DNA of 64,000 nucleotides from Hyphomicrobiales bacterium (GTDB lineage: Bacteria; Pseudomonadota; Alphaproteobacteria; Rhizobiales; Rhizobiaceae). Location: positions 310,532 to 374,531 of the forward strand of contig UCJA01000004.1 of assembly GCA_900472675.1 (NCBI GenBank). The letters run 5' to 3'. Every line of letters begins with the position of its first letter. Position 1 is the first letter of the stretch. The notes under the pieces were generated by a model that saw nothing but the letters and a program-made list of their open reading frames with translations, was not told where the DNA came from and did not search any database. Shown in pieces: positions 49,952-59,702 of the stretch. The position numbers and the translations under genes were made by a program.

Positions 49952-51738
49952 TAGAATTCTTCCCAGCTTTCTGTTGCGCGTAAGGCCGCGGCGCCTCCCG
50001 TTTGGGCACGGGCAACCGTTGCCATGAGCTTGCGAGCCGGGGACGCCATTGGTCGTGGTTCTCGGCGCGGTTCAAGCAAGATAGCAGACGAGTGTTTCGC
50101 AAACCTAAATTGCGAGAGGAGGGTGCGGAGGTTTTCGGCTTCCCGCGCAAGGCTGTGGCTGCCAGCGGTGGTTTCTTCCACCATGGCGGCGTTCTGCTGT
50201 GTGTTCTGGTCCATCGAGTTGACCGACGCGCTGATGTCCCGGATCCCGGTCGACTGCTCGCGCGAGGCTTCGACGATGGCCAGCACATTGGTGTTGATGT
50301 CGTTGACCTGCGTGAGGATCTGCTGGAGCGCCAGGCCGGTGTCGCTGACAAGCGAGACACCGCGGTTGACCTGCTCGGCCGAGGTGTTGATGAGCGTCTT
50401 GATCTCGCGGGCGGCGGCGGCGGAGCGTTGCGCGAGTTCGCGGACCTCCTGGGCGACGACCGCGAAGCCCTTGCCCGCTTCGCCGGCGCGTGCCGCTTCG
50501 ACGCCCGCATTCAGCGCCAGGAGATTGGTCTGGAAGGCGATGTCATCGATGACGCCGATGATGCTGCTGATCTGCTTGGAGGAGCCGGCGATCTCGCCCA
50601 TGGCTGCGACGGCGTTTTCAACGACCACGCCGGAATGCTCAGCGCTTTGCTGGGTTTGCCGGACGAGCTGGCCTGCCTCCTCGGCGCGCTTGGCGCTGTC
50701 GGTGACGGTGCGGTTGATCTCCTCAAGCGCTGCCGCCGTTTCCTCGACGGATGCTGCCTGCTGTTCCGTGCGGCGGGCAAGGCTGCTGGCCGCGGAGCTG
50801 ATTTCGGCCGAACCCGTGGCGATGACTTCGGCGTTCTCGCCGACGCTGCGCATGGCCACCCCCAGCTTCTGGAGCGCTTCGTTGAAATCGACGCGGATGG
50901 GCTCAAGCGTCTCGATAAAGGGCTTGTCGATCTGTGCGGTCAGGTCACCCTGCGACAGGGCCCCGAGGCTGGTGGCCAGATCCTCGACGGCGCGGACCCG
51001 CTCGGTGATATCGGTTGCGAACTTCACGACCTTGAAGACTCGACCTTCGGCATCAAAGATCGGGTTGTAGGAGGCCTGGATCCAGGCGACCTTCCCGCCC
51101 TTGCCGATCCGCTTGAATTCGGCCGACTTTGGTTCGCCTTGCGCAAGCGTGCGCCAGAACTCCTGATATTCGGGGCTGTCGCGGAAGCTCGGTTCGCAGA
51201 ACATCGAATGATGGCGTCCGACGACCTCGTTCAGTTCGTACCCAAGGCAGGCCAGGAAGTTGGGGTTGGCCCAGAGAATGTCGCCCTTGGTGGTGAATTC
51301 GATCACGGCCTGGGTGCGGGAAATTGCCGAGACCTTGCCCTCCGCTTCCGCCGAGCGGGTCGTCGCTGCGGTCACGTCGGTCGCGAACTTGATGATCTTA
51401 TAGGGTTTGCCACCGGAGAGGACCGGATTGTAGGAGGCCTGGATCCAGATCTCGTTGCCGGCCTTGCCGAGGCGCTTGTACAGGCCATCATTGTATTCGC
51501 CACGCCCGAGCCGTGTCCAGAATTCCTGGTAGGCAGGGGTCTTCACATAGGCCGGGTCGCAGAAGAGGCTGTGATGCTTGCCGACGATTTCGCTCAGGCT
51601 ATAGCCCAGCGTGCGGCAGAAGTTCTCGTTGGCCGTGATGACCTTACCAGAGAGATCGAATTCGATGGTCGCTTGCGAACGGCTGATGGCGGCGAGGATC
51701 GCTTTCGCGTCAGCGCCCGGTAAGGAAACTATCGACAT
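49951..51738 (-). CDS. soluble methyl-accepting chemotaxis protein with two PAS domains
   Basis: A 595-residue chemoreceptor without membrane helices, a paralogue of the one at 47512. PAS1 starts ISRSQATIEFDLSGKVITAN and PAS2 starts ISRTQAVIEFTTKGDILWAN; both have the HHS-(L/M)-FC marker (GKHHSLFCDPAYV and GRHHSMFCEPSFR). A HAMP-like part (ALSQGDLTAQIDKPF) leads to the signalling domain with [20 protein letters not shown]. The C-terminus SWEEF fits the xWxxF tether. ATG at 51738 is chosen, with GGAG upstream; the longer frame to 51822 lacks conserved residues. It is translationally coupled to cheW. Confidence 0.92.
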   Translation of the reverse strand: MSIVSLPGADAKAILAAISRSQATIEFDLSGKVITANENFCRTLGYSLSEIVGKHHSLFCDPAYVKTPAYQEFWTRLGRGEYNDGLYKRLGKAGNEIWIQASYNPVLSGGKPYKIIKFATDVTAATTRSAEAEGKVSAISRTQAVIEFTTKGDILWANPNFLACLGYELNEVVGRHHSMFCEPSFRDSPEYQEFWRTLAQGEPKSAEFKRIGKGGKVAWIQASYNPIFDAEGRVFKVVKFATDITERVRAVEDLATSLGALSQGDLTAQIDKPFIETLEPIRVDFNEALQKLGVAMRSVGENAEVIATGSAEISSAASSLARRTEQQAASVEETAAALEEINRTVTDSAKRAEEAGQLVRQTQQSAEHSGVVVENAVAAMGEIAGSSKQISSIIGVIDDIAFQTNLLALNAGVEAARAGEAGKGFAVVAQEVRELAQRSAAAAREIKTLINTSAEQVNRGVSLVSDTGLALQQILTQVNDINTNVLAIVEASREQSTGIRDISASVNSMDQNTQQNAAMVEETTAGSHSLAREAENLRTLLSQFRFAKHSSAILLEPRREPRPMASPARKLMATVARAQTGGAAALRATESWEEF

Positions 51739-51905
51739 TCGCTGTTGCTCCGGTCCGAAATGGCGACCGTCTGCCGAGCCTTCTTTTCGCAAGATCCCGG
51801 GAGCAGACGATGATCGAAACAAGGTTAACCGATCATCGTTAAAAGCACGTCAATAGCAAATGTGCGATCAATCAATCCTGGATGGTCAACGGCGAGCCGC
51901 CGCGC

Positions 51906-54900
51906 CTAGTATTCGCGCTCGTAGAACACGCCGGCCGAGCCGCCGGTGGTGCCCGCGCCGGCCTTCAACTTCACGCCGCGGCCCACGTCCAAGTTGATGG
52001 TGGCCTGCGCTCCGTTAGCGCCACCCTGTTCGACCTGGAGATAGGTGCGGTTGTTGATGTAGCGGCCAACGGAGACCGTGGTCTGCCCGGTCGAGTCCGT
52101 GTTGATGTCGAGGTCGTCGACGCCGAGATTGCTGCGCAGCGTCTCCAGCAGCGACGACGAGCCGCCACCGGCCAGCTGGGACACGGCATCTGCAAGCTGG
52201 GCAATTTGCAGCGGCGACAGGCGCGACATGGACTGACCGAAGATCAGGCGTGCCAGGACTTCATCCTGGGGGAGGGCCGGAGCGGAGGAGAAGGCAATCG
52301 TCGGATCGTTTGCGATGCCCGTGACGCTGATGGTGATGACGGTCTGGGCCGAGCTCGTGGTTGCCTTCATGTCCAGGACCGGGATCAAGCCGCCACCGAA
52401 GGTGATGTCGCCTTCGGTGAAATCGAGCCGCTTGGTGAGGATGACAATCCGGCCCCGGCGCATCTTGAACCCGCCGCCGACGATGGGCGCGATCGCGGTG
52501 CCGGTGACCGTCAGGTCGCCGCCGAGTTCGGCGTCGATGCCGCGGCCTCGCACAAAGATGCCGTTCGGCGCGCTGATCTGCAGATTGAGAGCGATCGGAT
52601 CGGAGGCTCCCTTGGCGCTTTTCGGCCGGATCTCCTCCATCTGCCTCACAACGTCCTTCGGAGCGTTGCGGTGGCGGATATCGACGGAGGCGAGCGATGA
52701 GGGCAGGCGGGCCGGTACGGTGATGGCAGCCTTGGTCAGGGTGATCTTGCCGCCGAGGGACGGACCGGACAGCAGAGGCCCGGTGATGGTGAGGGCGCCA
52801 TCCGCGGTCACGGCAACCAGCCGACCGTCCGCGTAGACGGCCTTGGCGAGATCGATCTTCAGGTCGGCCGGAAAGCCGGAGCCGGACGCAAAGCCGATGG
52901 TTCCGCTTGCGGAAATCTTGCCTCCGCCGGACATGTTGCCGGTCAGGCGGCTGATCGTTGCCGTCTTGCCATCCAGTGCGACGTTGACCGCAAGGTCGGT
53001 AACCGCAAGGTTGCGGCGGACGTCGACCAGTCGGGCGCCGCTCGAGGAGACGGTGCCGGTGATGGCGGGAGATGCGGCGCTGCCACCGATCGCGATATCG
53101 ACCTTGCCGGTTCCATCGAGGGTGAAGCCCTGAGCCGCAAGCTGTCCTGCGAGAACGGAAAAGGGAAACTGGCCGTTGAACTTCAAGTCCAGCGCCTTGT
53201 CGCCAGCGAGGTTCACGGAGCCTCCGCCGCCGAGCGCGATGCCGCCGCCGCCGTTGAGGCGCAGGTCGATGTTGAGCGCATTCTCCTGGAAGGTGCCCTT
53301 GGCGGTGATGGCCATGGTGGTGAGGCCGGCGCTGGCGGTCTGGCTGACGGCTGCGTCCTTCCAGGCCAGATCATAGCGGACGGAGGGTGCCTCAGGCGTG
53401 CCGGTCGCCACGACCGTGCCGGATATGGTGCCCTTGGCGCCGAGGCCGGGTGCGAAGGCAATGGCCAGCGCTGCCGGAATGGCCTTTGCATTGGCATTGA
53501 TATCGAGGGCAGGCGCTGCATCGGGCTTGAGGACAACGCGTCCGTTCGCCTCAAGCAGAAGCCCGCCGGCACCGGTCATGCGTGTGCGATCGAGCGTGAC
53601 CGTGTCGTTGGTAAAGTTCCCGGCAGCTTCCAGGCGAAACGGTGCGATGCCAGCATCGCGCATCTGGCGAAGCTGTGCATCACTCCACTGCAGGTCATAT
53701 TTGATGGCCGGCGCAGAAGGCGTGCCGGTTGCGGTGATCGTGCCGGATATGTTGCCGGCGGCGTTGATGGCCGGGACGAAGGTGCTGATCAGGCTTGCGG
53801 GAAGCGCGTTGATCTTCGCCTGCACGTCGAGCGTGGAGCCTGCCGTGCCACTGACGGCGACACTGCCGGAGCCGGTTGCCAGCGTCAGGCCGGCAAGCTT
53901 CACATTGCCGTCGACGATGGTGATCTGCGTGGGCTGGGCGAGCCGGATCGGAATGTTGCGCGGCGTGGCAGCGAAGGTGTTGATCCCGATCGCCAGTCCG
54001 TTTGCGGTGTCGAGGGCGCCCGTTGCCGTCAGAGGCGCATTGTCATACCGGCCGGCGATATCGAAGGCAGTCGTGGTGCCGCCGTGGGTGACGCCGAGAA
54101 CCATATCCGTTACGGCCGCAGCTCCGGTGCCGATGCGGGATGCCTTGATCGTGCCTTCGGCAGCGATCGCCCGGAGGTCGGGGATCGTCAGGTCCACGTC
54201 GGGCGTCAGGATCTCGATATCGCCGCGGCGCAGTGCCGAACCGGAAGCCTTGATGACGGCTGTGGCCTTGCCATTGGTGTCGGTGAAGGTGGCCGAGCCG
54301 CGAATGTCACCCTGCGCCTGCTGTGCGGCGAGAGCGGCCAGCAGCGACACATCGGGGAATTCAAAGTCGACGCGTCCCGACGGCATGAAATCGGGCGAGA
54401 AGGTCAGGGCACCGTTCAGCCGGTTGGGGCCGATCTCGGCACTGATGACGGGTGCTGAGGTCCTGCCGTCGACGGATGCGACATCGGCATTGATCTTGAT
54501 CGGTTGCCCGTCGAGCGAGCCGGTTGCGGCCACATGCCCCTGGGGTGCGGATGCGCTCGCGGTGCCATCCAGGCGGATACTCAGATCCTCGAGCTTGCGG
54601 CCGACCATGCGGGCGTCTGCGGAGTTGACGACAGCCTTGACGCCGACGGCCGTCAGCGGACCCTCGGCCGTGATGTCGAAACCGGCAGCACCTTCCGCAT
54701 CGGCGAGCCAGCGCTTGAGGTCCGGCAGGCGGCCGGCGAGACGGGCGGTCAGCTTGCCGTCGTTCATCAGCACGTTGCCGTGCGCTTCCAGACTGCTGGA
54801 CTTGACGACCAGATTTTCCAGGCTGATCCGGTTGCTCGACAGGGTTTCCACATAGCCTTCGGCAGCAATCGTGCCGTCGAACTTGGGGGCCAGGGCCGGC

Positions 54901-56405
54901 GGCAGGATCGCCGGGTTGGCGAAGGCTCGGAAATTGCCGGTTACCGCCTGCTTGGACATGTCGTAGGCGCCACTGACGGTGCCGCTCAAGCCGCCGCTTT
55001 CGAAGGTCGCGGCATCAAGGCCGATGGCGGGCGGGGCAAGCCGCAGCGGTGCATCCAGCGTCAGAGGCCCCCGAATGGTCCGGGCAAGATCGGCATTGGT
55101 GAAGGCCAGCTGTGCTACCGACAGGCGGCTGCGGATGCTTCCCGACTGCTGGACCAGGTTCAGGTCCTCGCTTTCAGCCTGGAGGCGGATCTGGTTGAAG
55201 CGGCCCTGCGGCAGTTCGGCGGCATTGATCGAGGCAGTGGCGTTGAAGCGCGCGGCGGTCGCGGCTCCGGTCAGGGTGAAGTTGACGGTCTCGATGGAGA
55301 AGCGGCTTTCCTGGCCATTGATCGGCCAGGCGACCGAGACGGGGCCCTGGGTTCCCGAGATGCCGACCGTCAGGCTGTTGTCGCCATTCGGGTCCCATGC
55401 ACCCTTTGCGGCGAGCTTCAGCGTACCGGAGGTCAAGTTGCCGTTTTCAATGTCGACACGGCCGGAGGGGGAATAGGTGGCGGCGACATTGATGTCGGTT
55501 GTGCCTTCGACGAGCTGCCGGAAGGCCGGCGGCATCAGCGTCGCAAGCTGGCCGCCGCCGAGGATCTCGATGCGGTGGGCACCGTTCGCCACGAGCACAT
55601 GCTTGCCATCGATGGCAATCACGGGCTGCCCGTCGACGCTGCCGTTGAGCTTGCCGGCCCAGTCCGACAGCGGACCTTCGCCATCCAGCGCGAGCTGGAC
55701 TGCAGGCGCGCCGGGCAGGCGCAGCAGGCGGGCGAGAAGGCCGCCCTGCGGTTCCGAGACTGAGGCCTTGAGCGTCAGACGGTTTTCAGACGGCGCGTAG
55801 AGGATATCGGCCAGGGCCTTGGCGTTCGGCTCGTCCTTGCGGGTGGCTTCGAGGTTGAGCGCGATGTTCGGCCCGGTCGCATCGATCGAACCCTTCAGCG
55901 ACAGTGCGAAATCGCGGCCGGACAGCGCCTGAGACAGGTTGATGTCCGGCAGATCGATCTGCGCCACCCGGATGCCGACCGGAAGCGGGGAGCCTGAACT
56001 CGAGGTCGAGCTCGACTGCGCCGGCGGGTTCTTGGGCGGCTCCGGCGTGCGCAGAAAGTTGACCTTGGCGGCGGACACGTGCTCGGCGCGGAAGACGCCG
56101 CTCACCAGGGCGGTGGGGGACCAATCGACCTTGATGCCGCTGATCTCGGCATAGGGACCTTTTTCATCCGAAAGGGTGACCGTATCCATGCGCAGGTCGC
56201 CGCTCAGCAGACCTTCCGGCCTAGAGAAACTCACCTGCCGGTCCGGTGTCGATACCAGCGCGGAAATGCGGTTTGCGGCGACGTTGCCGCCTACCGGTGT
56301 AAAGGCCACGAAGGCGACAACGCCAATCGCCATGACGAACACAATCGCCACCACGGCAATCGCGGCCTTCAAGATCCCTCGCACCAGGCCAATCATCAGC
56401 GTCAT
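51906..56405 (-). CDS. tamB: translocation and assembly module inner-membrane protein TamB
   Basis: A 1499-residue protein with an N-terminal membrane helix (about residues 8-36) and a very long periplasmic beta-helical body, ending in the TamB (DUF490) domain: GGFKMRRGRIVILTKRLDFT, then DEVLARLIFGQSMSRLSPLQ and a short beta-strand end KAGAGTTGGSAGVFYEREY. TamB bridges inner and outer membranes with TamA and is linked to outer-membrane assembly and phospholipid transport. It starts 27 bases after tamA, the usual gene order. Length is normal for rhizobia. Confidence 0.95.
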   Translation of the reverse strand: MTLMIGLVRGILKAAIAVVAIVFVMAIGVVAFVAFTPVGGNVAANRISALVSTPDRQVSFSRPEGLLSGDLRMDTVTLSDEKGPYAEISGIKVDWSPTALVSGVFRAEHVSAAKVNFLRTPEPPKNPPAQSSSTSSSGSPLPVGIRVAQIDLPDINLSQALSGRDFALSLKGSIDATGPNIALNLEATRKDEPNAKALADILYAPSENRLTLKASVSEPQGGLLARLLRLPGAPAVQLALDGEGPLSDWAGKLNGSVDGQPVIAIDGKHVLVANGAHRIEILGGGQLATLMPPAFRQLVEGTTDINVAATYSPSGRVDIENGNLTSGTLKLAAKGAWDPNGDNSLTVGISGTQGPVSVAWPINGQESRFSIETVNFTLTGAATAARFNATASINAAELPQGRFNQIRLQAESEDLNLVQQSGSIRSRLSVAQLAFTNADLARTIRGPLTLDAPLRLAPPAIGLDAATFESGGLSGTVSGAYDMSKQAVTGNFRAFANPAILPPALAPKFDGTIAAEGYVETLSSNRISLENLVVKSSSLEAHGNVLMNDGKLTARLAGRLPDLKRWLADAEGAAGFDITAEGPLTAVGVKAVVNSADARMVGRKLEDLSIRLDGTASASAPQGHVAATGSLDGQPIKINADVASVDGRTSAPVISAEIGPNRLNGALTFSPDFMPSGRVDFEFPDVSLLAALAAQQAQGDIRGSATFTDTNGKATAVIKASGSALRRGDIEILTPDVDLTIPDLRAIAAEGTIKASRIGTGAAAVTDMVLGVTHGGTTTAFDIAGRYDNAPLTATGALDTANGLAIGINTFAATPRNIPIRLAQPTQITIVDGNVKLAGLTLATGSGSVAVSGTAGSTLDVQAKINALPASLISTFVPAINAAGNISGTITATGTPSAPAIKYDLQWSDAQLRQMRDAGIAPFRLEAAGNFTNDTVTLDRTRMTGAGGLLLEANGRVVLKPDAAPALDINANAKAIPAALAIAFAPGLGAKGTISGTVVATGTPEAPSVRYDLAWKDAAVSQTASAGLTTMAITAKGTFQENALNIDLRLNGGGGIALGGGGSVNLAGDKALDLKFNGQFPFSVLAGQLAAQGFTLDGTGKVDIAIGGSAASPAITGTVSSSGARLVDVRRNLAVTDLAVNVALDGKTATISRLTGNMSGGGKISASGTIGFASGSGFPADLKIDLAKAVYADGRLVAVTADGALTITGPLLSGPSLGGKITLTKAAITVPARLPSSLASVDIRHRNAPKDVVRQMEEIRPKSAKGASDPIALNLQISAPNGIFVRGRGIDAELGGDLTVTGTAIAPIVGGGFKMRRGRIVILTKRLDFTEGDITFGGGLIPVLDMKATTSSAQTVITISVTGIANDPTIAFSSAPALPQDEVLARLIFGQSMSRLSPLQIAQLADAVSQLAGGGSSSLLETLRSNLGVDDLDINTDSTGQTTVSVGRYINNRTYLQVEQGGANGAQATINLDVGRGVKLKAGAGTTGGSAGVFYEREY

Positions 56406-56432
56406 GCCCGACCTACACCTTTAGAATGCCTA

Positions 56433-58361
56433 TTAGAATGCCTGCCCAATGCCTGCGTAAATGCCATACGCACTGCCGCCTTCGTAGCGTTGCAGCGGAA
56501 GTGCGACATCCAGCCGGAGCGGACCAAAGGGTGTCGCATAACGAACCCCGATCCCCGCGCCAGCACGTATATCAGAGAAATCAGGCGCGATTTCGGTGGA
56601 AACCGATCCGACATCAATAAATGGCACGATTCCAACCTTTTCCGTCACCTTCAGGCGTACCTCGAACGAGGCAATGCCATAGGAGCGTCCCCCCAGCGCT
56701 TCGTCGTCGCTGTTGTAGGGTGAAATCTCGCGGAACTCGTATCCTCGCACAGAGCCACCGCCGCCCAGATAGAAGCGTCGTGTGGCCGGAATGCTTTCCA
56801 GATTGTCGGCGCCGACCAGCGTTCCAGCCGAAAGGCGGGCCGCCAGGACGACGCGGTCGTCTTCTCCCATCCCGTAGTAGCCGGAGATGGATCCTTCGAA
56901 GGACGAGAAGATGCTGCCCCGGAAGGCCTCGTAGCTGGGCTTGGCAGAGAGTGTCGCGTGATATCCTTCGGTCGGATCCAGCTTGTTGTCGCGCGTGTCT
57001 CGCTCGAAGCCGACCGGGACGCTGAACGTCAGGTAGTCGTTCTTGCCGTAGGCGTCTTCGTCGGTCTTGATGTAGGCAATCTCGCCACCGGCCGTCAGCT
57101 TGTCCGTATCGTTGAGCTCATAGGTGATGCCCGCCGAAAAGGTGATCGACTGCGCGTCGTAGGCATCGGTGGTCTCGCTCTTGGCGTCCAGTCGGGACAC
57201 GAAGGTCGCTTCCGGAACATAGGCGCCGGGCTTGGTGAAGATGATGCCGGCGGAATAGTTGAAGGTGGTGACATCGGTGGTTGCGCCGATGCCGGAAACG
57301 GCGCCTTCGACGCGCAGCGATTCGGCTTCGCCAAACAGGTTGCGGTGACCCCAGTAGCCCGTCAGTCCAGCGCCATCGAGCGAGGAGTATTCGGCGCCGA
57401 AGCCGAAGTAGCGGAATTTTCCCTCGGATACTTCGATCATCAGCGGCAGCGAGCCGTTCGGCGCAAGCGCGTCGGATTCCTTGATGGTAATGCTCGAAAA
57501 GACGCCGAGCTCGCGCAGCCGGTCGGATGCCTTCTTCAGCTGCTCGGGAGAGTAACGGCCGCCCTTATCCAGCCGCGAGTAGCGACTGATGAAGGCCGGA
57601 TCCACGGCGCGTGCGCCCTTGACGCTGACCACGCCGAAGGGTGCGACGGGGCCGCCCACGGCGCCCAGCACGACGTCGATCGTGTTCTTGCTATGGTCTG
57701 CGGTGATCTGGCGCTCGATCGGCTTGGCGAGCGGGCGGCCTTCCTTCTTCAGGTCAAGGACGATCTGCTCGCCGGCCTTCAGGATGAGTTTCGATCCCGC
57801 CGGACCACCGGGCACCAGATCGTAATCGGCCGGATTGCGGCCAGCCGCATCCCGTTCAAAGCGCACGGATCCGACGTGGAACAGCGGGCCCGGCTCGATC
57901 CGGACGGCGACAGGGATAGGGGCGCTGTGATCGAAGGTCGGATTGGGTGGAAGCGCGTCGATATCGGTGCCGGCCACGGTGATATGGACCGTGCCGCCGT
58001 AGCGGGCTTCCTCGTAGAGCACGGCGACGAGACGTTCACGGTCCTCGCGCGCCTTGATGACGACGCCCAGGTCTCCCGAGACCGGCAGCTTCTCGTCATT
58101 GACCAGCGAGGCGGCGGTCTCCAGCCGTTCCTTCAGCTCATCGTCGGCATCGGTGGTATCGAGCGTCGCGGTGTACCGCACCGGATCGATCACGTCCTGC
58201 TTGTCCTCGTCATCCCCGAACAGGGTGATACCGAAGATCTTGAAGGCGTAGGCATTTTCAACAAGAGCCGGTGATAGAAAAAGGCAGGTCGCTATTGCTG
58301 CGGCGGAGCCCGCCTTGGCGTACCTCCGACCCTTCCTCCGACCCGTCATATGGTTCTGCAT
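56433..58361 (-). CDS. tamA: translocation and assembly module outer-membrane protein TamA
   Basis: A 642-residue Omp85-family outer-membrane barrel. It has a signal peptide (residues about 15-40, ending ENAYAF), periplasmic POTRA domains (for example ARAVDPAFISRYSRLDKGGR), and a 16-stranded barrel region with the Omp85 loop motif RRFYLGGGGSVRGYEFREIS and the terminal segment TPFGPLRLDVALPL. The last residue is phenylalanine (GIGQAF), the normal signal for barrel assembly. It is followed by tamB. Confidence 0.95.
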   Translation of the reverse strand: MQNHMTGRRKGRRYAKAGSAAAIATCLFLSPALVENAYAFKIFGITLFGDDEDKQDVIDPVRYTATLDTTDADDELKERLETAASLVNDEKLPVSGDLGVVIKAREDRERLVAVLYEEARYGGTVHITVAGTDIDALPPNPTFDHSAPIPVAVRIEPGPLFHVGSVRFERDAAGRNPADYDLVPGGPAGSKLILKAGEQIVLDLKKEGRPLAKPIERQITADHSKNTIDVVLGAVGGPVAPFGVVSVKGARAVDPAFISRYSRLDKGGRYSPEQLKKASDRLRELGVFSSITIKESDALAPNGSLPLMIEVSEGKFRYFGFGAEYSSLDGAGLTGYWGHRNLFGEAESLRVEGAVSGIGATTDVTTFNYSAGIIFTKPGAYVPEATFVSRLDAKSETTDAYDAQSITFSAGITYELNDTDKLTAGGEIAYIKTDEDAYGKNDYLTFSVPVGFERDTRDNKLDPTEGYHATLSAKPSYEAFRGSIFSSFEGSISGYYGMGEDDRVVLAARLSAGTLVGADNLESIPATRRFYLGGGGSVRGYEFREISPYNSDDEALGGRSYGIASFEVRLKVTEKVGIVPFIDVGSVSTEIAPDFSDIRAGAGIGVRYATPFGPLRLDVALPLQRYEGGSAYGIYAGIGQAF

Positions 58362-58480
58362 CTACGCTAACTTACTACCAAGATCCGATCCAGGGCCGTC
58401 ATGACCCTCCCAGGATTGTGTATCTGCAAATATGCTCATGCGGTACCCCTTTCCGTCTGTCATCCCTCTTTCGTAGACAT

Positions 58481-58508
58481 AAAAAGCCCCGGAGTTTGCT
58501 CCGGGGCC
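58481..58508 (-). terminator. rho-independent terminator after the glycine-zipper gene
   Basis: On the minus strand the stem GCCCCGGAG-CAAA-CTCCGGGGC is followed by TTTTT. It lies 30 bases after the stop of the small lipoprotein gene and ahead of tamA. Confidence 0.93.
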
Positions 58509-58537
58509 ACAGATATCGGGGTTGCGCGCGTTCGCTT

Positions 58538-58801
58538 TCAGTAGCGGCGTGGGCAGTTGTCGATGTACCGGCGACCATAGCGATCACGATAGTAGCACTG
58601 GCCGGGCTGCTCCGCGACGGAGCCGATCACGGCGCCGGAAACACCACCGATGGCCGCGCCAACCGCTGCGCCACGGACGTTGCCGGTCGCAACGCCGCCG
58701 ATGATCGCGCCGGATGCGGCACCAATGCCGGCTCCCTGTTCCGTTGCCGTGCAGCTCGCCAGCGACGCGCCAACCACCAAAAGCATCAATGCCTTTTTCA
58801 T
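58538..58801 (-). CDS. glycine-zipper lipoprotein
   Basis: An 87-residue protein. The first 17 residues form a lipoprotein signal ending in the lipobox LASC. The mature part has a glycine-zipper region with small residues every four positions (GAGIGAASGAIIGGVATG and GAAVGAAIGGVSGAVIG) likely to insert in or line the outer membrane, and a C-terminal tail with two cysteines and many Arg/Tyr residues (CYYRDRYGRRYIDNCPRRY). ATG at 58801 follows GGAGG by five bases. It is like YMGG/OmpA-type glycine-zipper proteins of unknown function. Divergent from coxS with a 283-base gap. Confidence 0.82.
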   Translation of the reverse strand: MKKALMLLVVGASLASCTATEQGAGIGAASGAIIGGVATGNVRGAAVGAAIGGVSGAVIGSVAEQPGQCYYRDRYGRRYIDNCPRRY

Positions 58802-59084
58802 CAGATCCTCCAGAATAAGAAATCGAGGTTGGCAGCGACCCGCCGGCCTCCCGGCGTCATCCCACCACCATCTCAAGAAACAATAGATCGAAAGGTCCAA
58901 TAGTCCATGATCGATCCCGCACTTTCGTTTAAATTTCTGCGCCAGGCTGACTGTCAGGGCATGCCATTTCGTTGCTCCTTTGCAGGCTTCACGAAAAAGC
59001 GAAGTGACGAAATCAGCTGTTGATAACGGCTGCGAAAAAGCAAATGATGCAGTGGCGTTTTGGGAGAGACGCGGGGAGGAACTC

Positions 59085-59573
59085 ATGACAACAGTGACCT
59101 TGACGGTCAACGGCCGGGCAGTGAGCGGAGAGTGCGAAGACCGCATGCTGCTTGTGGATTTCATCCGGGTAAAGCTTGGGCTGACCGGAACGCATGTGGG
59201 CTGCGACACGACGCAATGTGGCAGCTGCGTCATTCATATGGACGGACTCTCGGTGAAGAGCTGTTCCATCCTCGCCGTACAGGCGAGCGGCTCTGCCATC
59301 ACCACCATCGAAGGGCTTTCGGCCCAGGGCGAGATGCATCCGGTGCAGGCTGCCTTCAAGGAGCATCACGGGCTACAGTGCGGTTTTTGCACGCCGGGCA
59401 TGGTGATGACGGCGGTGGACATGATCAATCGGCGCGGCGGCAGCCTGACGGAGGAGGTCGTTCGGACCGAGCTCGAGGGCAATATCTGTCGCTGCACCGG
59501 CTACCATAACATCGTGAAGGCTGTGCTTTCCGCCGACGCCGAGATGGCGGCCGGGCGGCAGGCTGCCGAATAG
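59085..59573 (+). CDS. coxS: [2Fe-2S] subunit of a CODH-type molybdenum hydroxylase
   Basis: The small iron-sulfur subunit (162 residues). The plant-type [2Fe-2S] ligands are in GCDTTQCGSCVIHMDG with the fourth in KSCS, and the second cluster is in GLQCGFCTPGMVMTA and GNICRCTGYHNIVKAV. It passes electrons from the molybdenum subunit to the flavoprotein. ATG at 59085 follows GGGGAGGA. The gene order S-L-M is that of form II CO-dehydrogenase-like enzymes. coxL follows 129 bases later. Confidence 0.93.
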   Translation: MTTVTLTVNGRAVSGECEDRMLLVDFIRVKLGLTGTHVGCDTTQCGSCVIHMDGLSVKSCSILAVQASGSAITTIEGLSAQGEMHPVQAAFKEHHGLQCGFCTPGMVMTAVDMINRRGGSLTEEVVRTELEGNICRCTGYHNIVKAVLSADAEMAAGRQAAE

Positions 59574-59702
59574 CGGGCATTCCGGGTTCGTCGTTGGTTG
59601 GTGCGAACAGGTGCTGCCGGTTTACGGAGCGCCTGCGCAGATGCACCGCAATTGCGAGCCCAATGCCGAAGGATTGCATTCTACAATTCGGGAGGAGTTG
59701 GC

